Shown here piece by piece: positions 1-6,996 of a DNA stretch of 9,606 nucleotides. The notes under the pieces are model-generated. The model did not search any database. It was not told the DNA's origin and worked only from the letters and a program-made list of their open reading frames with translations. The stretch is from NCBI GenBank assembly GCA_009917805.1, contig RGES01000041.1, positions 1 to 9,606 of the forward strand, read 5' to 3'. The position numbers and the translations under genes are program-made. Position 1 is the stretch's first letter. The number at the start of each line of letters is the position of its first letter. Source of the DNA: Verrucomicrobiota bacterium. GTDB lineage: Bacteria > Verrucomicrobiota > Verrucomicrobiia > Opitutales > UBA953.

Positions 1-1461
1 AAGACACCGGCCAAGGCTGCGCCGAATAACGCCAAGAAGGCCGCCAAGGCCGCCGCGAATCGCAAGAAGAACAACGCCTCCGCCGCGCTCGACGGCGAGA
101 TGTCCAGCGGCTGGCAGGTCCTCGGCGGCCTCGGCCAGAACCACGCCGCGGTCTTCCGCTTCGACCAGCCGACCGACCTCTCCGCCGGCTGGGCGCTCAA
201 GATGCTGTTCGAGAAGCACTACGCTTGTCCGCTGGGACACTTCCGCGTCTCGGTCACCACCGACCCGCAGGCGACGGCCACCGGCCACCCGGCCGAGATC
301 GAGGCGATGCTTGCCGGCGCCGCCCCGCACGACACCGCCAAGCTCCGCCAGCGCTTCCTCGAGACCGCCCCCGAACTGGCCGTCCACGCCAAGGCGCTCG
401 CCAACCTGCGGAAACAGGTCCCGCGCGGCCAGGCCACCCTCGTGATGCGCGAGCGCCCCGAAGCCCATCCCCGTCCGACCTTCCGCCATCATCGCGGCGA
501 ATACCTCAGCCCGAAGGAGCAGGTTCCGCCTGCCGTGCCGGCGTTCCTCCCTGCCCTGCCCAAAGACGCCCCGGCCAACCGCCTGACGTTCGCCCGCTGG
601 CTCTTCGCCCCGGAGAACCCGCTCACCGCGCGCGTCGCGGTCAACCGCCAATGGCAGGCCTTCTTCGGCCGCGGCTTCGTGCGCGCGCTCGAGGACTTCG
701 GCTACCAGAGCCAGCCGCCGACCCACCCTGAGTTGCTCGACTGGCTCGCCGTCGAGTTCGTGAAGTCCGGCTGGTCGATGAAGCAGCTCCATCGCCTGAT
801 CGTCACCAGCGCCACGTACAAGCAGTCGTCCGTCGTGACGCCGGAGCTCGCCGAAAAGGATCGCGAGAACCTCCTGCTCGCCCGCGGCAGCCGCTTCCGC
901 CTCGACTCCGAACTCGTCCGCGACGGCGCGCTCAGCGCCGCCGGCCTGCTCTCCGCCAAGATGGGCGGACCCGGCGTCTATCCGCCTCAGCCCGCCAGCG
1001 TGACCAGCGAAGGCACCTACGGACGCATCGAATGGAAGCCCAGCGAAGGCGAAGACCGCTACCGCCGTTCGCTCTACACGTTCATCAAGCGCACCGCCCC
1101 GTTCGCGATGGCGACGACCTTCGACGCTCCGACCGGCGAAGCGTGCATCGCCCGCCGCGACGTCTCCAACAGCCCGCTCCAGGCGCTCACGCTCCTCAAC
1201 GACGAGATGTTCATGGAGGCCGCCCGCGCCCTCGGCGCCAAGGCCATGGCCGCTGGCACGGATGACGAAGCCCGGGTCGCCTACGTGCTCCGACGTTGCG
1301 TCACCCGCCCCCCGGCCGCGGACGAGCTCGCCACCATGAAGGCCTTCGTCGCCGCCCAACGCGCCCGCAAGGTGGCCGACAAGGACATCTGGACCGCCGT
1401 CGCCCGCGCGGCCCTCAACCTCGACGAAAGCATCGTGCACCCACAGATGACAGACCGATAG
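1..1461 (+). CDS. DUF1549/DUF1553 (PSCyt2-PSD1) family protein, C-terminal part
   Basis: The frame is open from base 1, so the true start, and probably the cytochrome-like PSCyt1 and DUF1549 domains, lie upstream; 486 residues are visible. Residues about 1-33 are a Lys/Ala/Asn-rich low-complexity linker. Residues about 35-90 look like the end of a LamG/concanavalin-like sandwich, with the family-typical run GHFRVSVTTD. The motif LVMRERPEAHPRPTFRHHRG and then the DUF1553 domain (about 190-480) follow: NRLTFARWLFAPENPLTARV, NRQWQAFFGRGF, EDFGYQSQPPTHPELLDWLA, HRLIVTSATYKQSS and NSPLQALTLLND. The stop is TAG at 1459. DUF1553 proteins are largely confined to PVC bacteria and are usually encoded just before a DUF1501 gene, as here. 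Their biochemical role is not established; they are exported proteins often found near sulfatases. Family call is firm, function is not. Confidence 0.93.
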   Translation, partial: KTPAKAAPNNAKKAAKAAANRKKNNASAALDGEMSSGWQVLGGLGQNHAAVFRFDQPTDLSAGWALKMLFEKHYACPLGHFRVSVTTDPQATATGHPAEIEAMLAGAAPHDTAKLRQRFLETAPELAVHAKALANLRKQVPRGQATLVMRERPEAHPRPTFRHHRGEYLSPKEQVPPAVPAFLPALPKDAPANRLTFARWLFAPENPLTARVAVNRQWQAFFGRGFVRALEDFGYQSQPPTHPELLDWLAVEFVKSGWSMKQLHRLIVTSATYKQSSVVTPELAEKDRENLLLARGSRFRLDSELVRDGALSAAGLLSAKMGGPGVYPPQPASVTSEGTYGRIEWKPSEGEDRYRRSLYTFIKRTAPFAMATTFDAPTGEACIARRDVSNSPLQALTLLNDEMFMEAARALGAKAMAAGTDDEARVAYVLRRCVTRPPAADELATMKAFVAAQRARKVADKDIWTAVARAALNLDESIVHPQMTDR

Positions 1462-1490
1462 CCCTGATACCACGGCACCTTTTCGGCCCC

Positions 1491-1525
1491 ATACTCGATA
1501 CTCTAAACTCCACACTCTCATCTCC
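1491..1525 (+). repeat. Five 7-nt near-repeats in the leader of the DUF1501 gene
   Basis: Five consecutive heptamers run exactly to the ATG at 1526: ATACTCG, ATACTCT, AAACTCC, ACACTCT, CATCTCC. The core ACTC recurs every seven bases in the first four, and the fifth is a degenerate copy ending in CTCC. The tract has only one G and few chances to fold, so the ribosome-binding region would be single-stranded, and there is no Shine-Dalgarno sequence. It may be a decayed tandem repeat or an unstructured translation leader; the function is unknown. Confidence 0.6.
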
Positions 1526-4426
1526 ATGCCCCGCCCCAACATCACCCGCCGCCACTTCTTCCAGGACTGCGGCGTCGGCGTAGGTAAGATCGCCCTCGCC
1601 TCGCTCATCGCCGACGGCGCGATGGGACGCCTCGCGGCCGCCGGTTCCGGCATGCGCTCCGGCCTTCCGCACCACGCCCCCAAGGCCAAGGCCGTCATCC
1701 ACCTGTTCATGGCGGGCGCTCCGTCGCAGCTCGAGCTGTTCGACAACAAGCCGGAGCTCTCGAAGCTCGAAGGCAAGCCGCTCCCGCCCTCGATCATCAA
1801 CGGCCAGCGCTATGCGTTCATCCGGCCCGACGCCGCCGTGCTCGGTCCGCGCTATAAGTTCGCCCGTCATGGCCAGTCCGGCACCGAACTCTCCGAGATG
1901 CTCCCGCACCTCTCGACGGTCGTCGACGACATCGCGGTAGTGAAGTCCTGTCGCACGACGCAGTTCAACCATGCGCCGGCGCAGATCTTCATGAACACGG
2001 GCTTCTCCCAGCCCGGCCGACCGAGCATGGGGTCCTGGATCACCTACGGCCTAGGCTCCGAAGCCAAGGACCTCCCCGCTTTCGTCGTGATGAGCACCGG
2101 TTCGGGTATCAGCGGTGGCGCCGCCTGCTGGAGCAGCGGCTTCCTGCCGAGCAGCTATACCGGCACGCGCTTCCGCAACGCGGGCGACGCCATCCTCAAC
2201 ACCAGCACTCCGGCCGGCATCGACCCGGGCACGCAGAAGGACACCATCGACCTCATCAACGCGATGAACGACCGCCGCCTCCGCCTCGACGGCGACAGCG
2301 AGATCGCCACGCGCATCGCCAACTACGAGATGGCCTACCGCCTGCAGACGTCGGCGCCGGACCTGATGGACCTCTCTTCCGAAAGCAAGGAGACCCTCGA
2401 ACTCTACGGCTGCGACCCGAAGGTGCCCTCCTTCGCCCGCGCCTGCCTGCTCGCGCGTCGCATGGTCGAACGCGGCGTCCGCTTCATCAACATCTACAAC
2501 GAAGGCTGGGACGCCCACAGCGACGTCGCCGGCAACGTGAAGAACAACTGCGCCAAGACCGACAAGGCCTCCGCCGCGCTCATCAAGGACCTCAAGCGCC
2601 GCGGGCTGCTCGACAGCACGTTGGTCGTCTGGGGCGGCGAATTCGGCCGCACCCCGATGGTGGAGGCCAGCGTCTCGCTCGGTCGCAGCCAAGGTCGCGA
2701 CCACCATCCTCAGGCGTTCTCGATGTGGATGGCCGGCGGTGGCATCAAGGGTGGCCAGACCATCGGCCAGACCGACGACATGGGCTTCAACATCGTCAAG
2801 GACGAGGTCCGCGTACCCGACCTCCAGGCGACGATCCTCCATTGCCTCGGCATCGACCACGAACGCCTGACCTTCCGCAACGCGGGCCTCGACTTCCGTC
2901 TGACCGGCGTCGAGCCCTGCCGCGGCTGCTCCTCCCTCTTCGCCGCCGGCTTCCGCCTGGCTGCGCCGATCTCCGACCACATGGTCCTGCAACGCGAGAA
3001 GCCCGTGGCCGTCTGGGGCTGGGCTGATGCGGACGAATCCGTGACCGTGAGCTTCGGCGGCCAGACGAAGTCCGCGACCGCGGGCGCCGACGGCAAGTGG
3101 ATGCTCAAGCTCGACGCCCTCTCCGCCTCCGCCGAACCGCGCACGCTCACCGTCACCGGCAAGGACGGCCACAAGCTCGAGGTGCAGGACGTCCTCGTCG
3201 GCGAAGTCTGGCTCGGTTCCGGCCAGTCCAACATGGCGATGACCGTCGCCGGCTGCAATCGCTTCGAGGCCGAGAAGGCCGCCGCGAAGTTCCCGCTCAT
3301 CCGTCACTACCAGGAATCCTCCACCCACTCCGCCGCGCCCGCCGCCGAAGGCAAAGGCACCTGGAAGGCCTGCACGCCTGAAAACGTCGGCGGTTTCTCC
3401 GCCGTGCTCTATTTCTTCGGCCGGGAGATCCACCGAGAAGTCGGCGTCCCGGTCGGCCTCGTGAACACCTCCGTCGGCGGCACGCCTATCGAGTCCTGGG
3501 TTTCGGCCGAGACGCAGTCCTCCGACCCCGAGACGAAGGCCAATTTCGATAACCAGATGAAGAACTATCTGGCCTTCGACGAGAAGAAGGCGCCCGAACT
3601 CTTCCAGAAGCAGATGGCGACATGGAAGGCCGCCGTCGCCAAGGCCAAGGCCGAAGGCAAGGCGTTCGTGACCCCCGCCCCGAAGGACCCGCTCGCGATG
3701 CGCCGTTTCAAGGGCGGACCCGCTGGACTCTTCAACGGCAAGGTCGTCAATCTCGTCCCCTACACGCTCCGCGGCATGCTCTGGTATCAGGGCGAAGGCA
3801 ACGCCGGCAACCCGGGCCTCTACGAGAAGCAGCTCTCCCAGCTCGTGACCAGCTGGCGCACGCTCTGGTCCGACGAAGTCCCGTTCGCGTGGGTGCAGCT
3901 CCCCAACTACCGTGACTCCGATTCCGAGAGCTGGCCGCGCATCCGCGAATCGATGATGAAGGTGCTCGCGCTGCCGAAGACCGGCATGGCCATCACGATC
4001 GACATCGGCGACCCGAAGGACATCCACCCGAAGAACAAGCAGGACGTCGGCAAGCGCCTCTCGTTCTGGGCCCTCTCGACGGTCTACGGCAAGAACGTCG
4101 CCGCCATCAGCGGCCCGCTCCCCGCCGGCAGCAAGGTCGAAGGCGCTTCCATCCGTGTCTCCCTCAAGCACGCCGAGGGCCTGAAGACCCGCGACGGCGC
4201 CGCCCCCCGCGGCCTGCTGATCGCCGGCGCCGACAAGGCCTGGAAGAAAGCCAGCGGCCGCATCGATGGCACCGAACTCATCGTGAGCAGCCCCGAGGTC
4301 GCCGCCCCGGTGGCCGTCCGCTACGCCTGGGCCGAGAACCCGGATTGCAACCTCGTGAACGGCGCCGACCTGCCGGCCACCAGCTTCCGCACCGACGACT
4401 GGCCGGCCCCTGCGGCCAAGAAGTAA
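1526..4426 (+). CDS. DUF1501 protein fused to a sialate O-acetylesterase (SGNH) domain
   Basis: 966 residues. Residues 1-30 form a twin-arginine-like signal (TRRHFF followed by a hydrophobic stretch), typical of DUF1501. Residues about 50-464 are DUF1501, a member of the alkaline phosphatase/sulfatase-like superfamily with unknown activity. Conserved blocks are intact: WDAHSD at 328-333, GGEFGRTP at 370-377 and GRDHHP at 391-395. The domain reaches its usual end (DFRLTGVEP), but instead of a stop codon it continues through CRGCSSLFAAGF into a complete sialate O-acetylesterase, about 474-960. That domain has the nucleophile block GSGQSNMAM (Ser568), GLVNTSVGGTPIESW, LWYQGEGN, and the catalytic D-x-H pair Asp832/His834 in KDIHPKNKQDVGKRL. 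It ends with the family-typical VRYAWAENPDCN and FRTDDWP. This part would remove O-acetyl groups from sugars. The two parts are usually separate genes, so a deletion or assembly collapse at the junction is possible. ATG 1526 is chosen because it opens the Tat signal. Confidence 0.9.
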   Translation: MPRPNITRRHFFQDCGVGVGKIALASLIADGAMGRLAAAGSGMRSGLPHHAPKAKAVIHLFMAGAPSQLELFDNKPELSKLEGKPLPPSIINGQRYAFIRPDAAVLGPRYKFARHGQSGTELSEMLPHLSTVVDDIAVVKSCRTTQFNHAPAQIFMNTGFSQPGRPSMGSWITYGLGSEAKDLPAFVVMSTGSGISGGAACWSSGFLPSSYTGTRFRNAGDAILNTSTPAGIDPGTQKDTIDLINAMNDRRLRLDGDSEIATRIANYEMAYRLQTSAPDLMDLSSESKETLELYGCDPKVPSFARACLLARRMVERGVRFINIYNEGWDAHSDVAGNVKNNCAKTDKASAALIKDLKRRGLLDSTLVVWGGEFGRTPMVEASVSLGRSQGRDHHPQAFSMWMAGGGIKGGQTIGQTDDMGFNIVKDEVRVPDLQATILHCLGIDHERLTFRNAGLDFRLTGVEPCRGCSSLFAAGFRLAAPISDHMVLQREKPVAVWGWADADESVTVSFGGQTKSATAGADGKWMLKLDALSASAEPRTLTVTGKDGHKLEVQDVLVGEVWLGSGQSNMAMTVAGCNRFEAEKAAAKFPLIRHYQESSTHSAAPAAEGKGTWKACTPENVGGFSAVLYFFGREIHREVGVPVGLVNTSVGGTPIESWVSAETQSSDPETKANFDNQMKNYLAFDEKKAPELFQKQMATWKAAVAKAKAEGKAFVTPAPKDPLAMRRFKGGPAGLFNGKVVNLVPYTLRGMLWYQGEGNAGNPGLYEKQLSQLVTSWRTLWSDEVPFAWVQLPNYRDSDSESWPRIRESMMKVLALPKTGMAITIDIGDPKDIHPKNKQDVGKRLSFWALSTVYGKNVAAISGPLPAGSKVEGASIRVSLKHAEGLKTRDGAAPRGLLIAGADKAWKKASGRIDGTELIVSSPEVAAPVAVRYAWAENPDCNLVNGADLPATSFRTDDWPAPAAKK
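2906..2960 (+). other. Fusion junction between DUF1501 and esterase domains
   Basis: Upstream of about 2917 the protein is the normal DUF1501 C-terminus. Downstream of about 2936 the residues LFAAGFRLAAPISDHMVLQ look like the tail of a signal peptide followed by the first strand of a mature sialate O-acetylesterase. The expected last residues of DUF1501, its stop, a spacer, and the Met and n-region of the esterase signal are all absent. I see no ATG, GTG or TTG in another frame here that would restore a separate esterase start. The likely origin is a small deletion that joined the genes in frame, in the genome or in the assembly. Confidence 0.6.
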
Positions 4427-4454
4427 GTTCCAGCCGCCTGGACTAGGGCAAAAA

Positions 4455-4479
4455 CCGGGGGTTCGCCTTGCAACCCCGG
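4455..4479. terminator. G/C-rich stem-loop in the spacer, possible terminator
   Basis: GGGGTT (4458-4463) pairs with AACCCC (4472-4477) around an 8-base loop. CC (4455-4456) can extend the stem with GG (4478-4479) past one bulged G. A run of five A precedes the stem, so the minus-strand transcript would have a T-run after the hairpin. On the plus strand only a weak, interrupted T-rich stretch follows. It could attenuate read-through between the second and third genes or be a leader hairpin of the third; evidence for either is thin. Confidence 0.3.
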
Positions 4480-4505
4480 GTGGTTTGGGCTGTCTTGGAA
4501 CCAGC

Positions 4506-6990
4506 ATGAAGACCCCGCTTGCCGCCCTAGCTCTGCTCGTCGGAGCTACGTCCGCCTTCGCCCTGAACAAGGGCAACGCCGGACCGGCCGAAGTCACCCT
4601 GAAGTTCAACCTGCCCGCCCCCGCTCCGCTGTCCCCCGAGGAGGAACTCAAGACCTTCAAGCTCCCTCCCGGCTTCCGCATCGAACTCGTCGCCAGCGAG
4701 CCGATGATCGAATCGCCGGTCGCCATCAGCTTCGACGACCAAGGTCGGATGTTCGTCGTCGAGATGCGCAGCTACATGCGCGACCTCGAAGGCACGACCG
4801 AGAAGGAGCCCACCAGCCGCGTCTCGCTGCTCACCGACACCGACGGCGACGGCCGCATGGACAAGGCTTCGGCCTTCCTCGACAACCTGGTGATGCCGCG
4901 CGGGGTGATGGCCGTCAAAGGCGGCGCCTTCATCGCCGAACCACCCAACCTCTTCTTCTGCCGCGACACGAAAGGCACCGGCGTCGCCGACGAGAAGACC
5001 CTCGTCGCCTCCGACTTCGGCACCTTCGGCGGTCAGCCCGAACACATGGCCAACACGCCGACGTGGGCGATGGACAACCGCATCTACGCCGCGAACTACG
5101 GCACGAGCTTCAAGCTGACCAACGGCGCCTGGCAGAAAGGCCCCGGCCTCGGCCGCGGGCAATGGGGCCTCACCCAGGACGACGCCGGCCGCCTGTTCTA
5201 CAACTACAACTCCGACCTCCTCCGCGCCGACCTCCTGCCGGCCGCCGCTTACGCGCGCAATCCGCTCCTCCGTGACGCGATCGGGATCAACAACAAGGTG
5301 ATCAAGGACCAGTCCGTCTACCCTTCCCATCCGACCCCGGGCGTGAACCGCGGTTACGACGCCAAGACCCTCCGCGCCGACGGCACCCTTGCCGCGGCGA
5401 CCTCCACCTGCGGCGCCGCCATCTACCGCGGCGACGCCTTCCCCGCCGAGTTCCGCGGCAACGCGTTCATCCCGGAGCCTTCGTCCAACCTGGTGAAGCG
5501 CGTCACGATCGCGGAGAAGGACGGCATGCTCACGGGCGCCAATGCCTATGAAGAAAAAGAGTTCCTGACGTCCACCGACGAGCGCTTCCGCCCGGTCATG
5601 ATGGCCAACGGACCCGATGGCGCGCTGTACGTCGTCGACCTCTACCGCGGCATGCTCCAGCACCCGGCCTTCCTCACGCACTACCTCATCGCCAACATCA
5701 AGGCGCGCCACCTCGAGCTGCCCGTCAGCGGCGGCCGCATCTGGCGCATCGTCCGCGACGACCAGCCTGCGCCGCGCGCGACGAAGATCCCGAGCCTTGC
5801 CGCCGAACGCGTGAAGCTCCTGAACCACCCCAACGGCTGGGTGCGCGACACGGCCCAGCGCCTGCTCGTCGAAGCCGGCGACCTCAAGGCCGCCCCCGCC
5901 CTGGGCGCGCTGCTGGCCGACCCGAAGACCCCCGCCACCACGCGGCTCCACGCGCTCTGGTCCCTTGACGGACTCGCCGCCGCCCGCCCCGAAGACGTCC
6001 GCCTCGCCCTCAAGGACGCCGACGCCCAGGTCCGCGCCGCCGCCGTCCGCATCGCGCCCGCCGAGATGCTCGCCGAGCTCTGCGCGATCAAGGACGAGCC
6101 GGAGATCCTCGTTCTCTCCCACCTCGCGATCCGCCTTTCCGCCGCCAACCTGCCCGACGCCGACAAGGCGCTCGCCGAGCTCCTCGCCGCCCATGGCGAC
6201 AACGCCCTCGTCCGCGAAGGCGCGCTGACCGGCGCTGCTCGAAGGCTTCGCCGCCCTCATCGCCGTCGCCGGCAAGGCCGGACCGATCGAAGGCATGCTC
6301 GACATCGCGGCCAGCCTCGGCGACCGCACCAACCTCCGCGCCGCCATCCTCCGCGGTCTGGACCAGTCCACCCGCGACCCGAAGACGAAGAAAGCCGTGC
6401 CGCTCAAGACGGTCTGGCTGAACGCCGAACCGGCCGCGCTCGCGAAGCTCAAGAAAGCCGTCACCGAGGCGAACGCCCTCAAGAATCTCGAAAGCGTCGC
6501 CGCCCGCCTGGCCTGGGTCGGCAAGCCCGGCGCCCCCGCCCCGCCCAAGGTGGTCGCGCTCACCAAGGCACAGCAGATGCTCTTCGAGAAGGGCAAGGTC
6601 ACCTTCACCAACCTCTGCGCGGCCTGCCACCAGCCGCACGGCTACGGCCTCGACGGCCTCGCCCCTCCGCTCGTCGACAGCGACTGGGTTCTCGGCAAGC
6701 CGGACGTGACCGCTCGCATCGTCCTCAATGGTCTCGGCGGCCCGGTCAAGGTCGGCAACCGCACCTGGGACCTCACGATGCCTCCGATGGGCATGCTGAG
6801 CGACGAAGACATCGCCGGCGTCCTCACCTATGTCCGCCGCGAGTGGGAGCATAACGGCTCGCCGGTCGACGCGAAGTTCGTCGCTGGCATCCGCAAGCAG
6901 TTCGCCGACCACCCGAACTCCTGGACTTCCGACGAGCTCCGCCCGCCGACGAAGAAGTCCGGGAAGGCCGCCAAGGAAGACGCCAAATAA
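4506..6990 (+). CDS. PVC-type membrane-bound dehydrogenase, HEAT and cytochrome c domains (frameshifted)
   Basis: ATG 4506 opens a Sec signal peptide (MKTPLAALALLVGATSAFA); an in-frame TTG at 4485 would only add unlikely residues before it. GGAA at 4497-4500 may be a weak ribosome-binding site. Residues about 49-415 match the putative membrane-bound dehydrogenase propeller domain (TIGR02604 type): FKLPPGFRIELVASEPMIES, a DTDGDG calcium-loop-like motif, DGALYVVDLYRGMLQHP and GGRIWRI. HEAT-like helices follow from about 430. Near base 6231 the reading frame shifts by +1: the original frame runs on to 6854 as Arg/Pro/His-rich nonsense, while the family sequence resumes in the next frame (LLEGFAALIAVAGKAG) and runs to TAA at 6988. 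The corrected protein is about 827 residues, with a C-terminal cytochrome c: CAACH (heme-binding, about 704-708) and a likely Met ligand in TMPPMGM. It probably takes part in periplasmic electron transfer on an unknown, perhaps sugar, substrate. If the shift is real, the gene loses its heme domain and is a pseudogene. Confidence 0.88.
6226..6240 (+). other. Frameshift site in the dehydrogenase/cytochrome c gene
   Basis: The upstream frame reads REGALTG and the downstream frame reads LLEGFAALIAVAG. The downstream frame meets a TGA at 6226-6228 if followed backwards, so the shift lies between 6229 and about 6240, most simply in GGCGCTGCTC. Either one extra base or loss of two bases (for example a GC unit from GGCGCGCTGCTC, giving ALTGALLEGF) explains it. 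No slippery heptamer or stop codon typical of programmed frameshifting is present. Confidence 0.85.
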
Positions 6991-6996
6991 TCTCCC

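Noticed and set aside
100..102. ATG at 100 as the start of the first gene
   Set aside because: The same frame is open to base 1 and the protein would begin in the middle of a known multi-domain family, so the start is upstream.
1491..1525. CRISPR or phage attachment site
   Set aside because: The units are only 7 nt, contiguous without spacers and degenerate; no cas, integrase or tRNA is nearby.
4485..4505. TTG at 4485 as the start of the dehydrogenase
   Set aside because: It adds seven residues before a good signal peptide that begins at ATG 4506, and it overlaps the stem-loop region.
2051..4726. Long minus-strand open frame (891 codons)
   Set aside because: It mirrors the plus-strand gene in GC-rich DNA, has a Gly/Ala/Asp/Val-rich composition with no family motif, and crosses a gene boundary. 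It is a shadow.
6226..6240. Programmed ribosomal frameshift
   Set aside because: There is no slippery sequence, no nearby in-frame stop for +1 shifting and no evident stimulatory structure. Mutation or sequence error is simpler.
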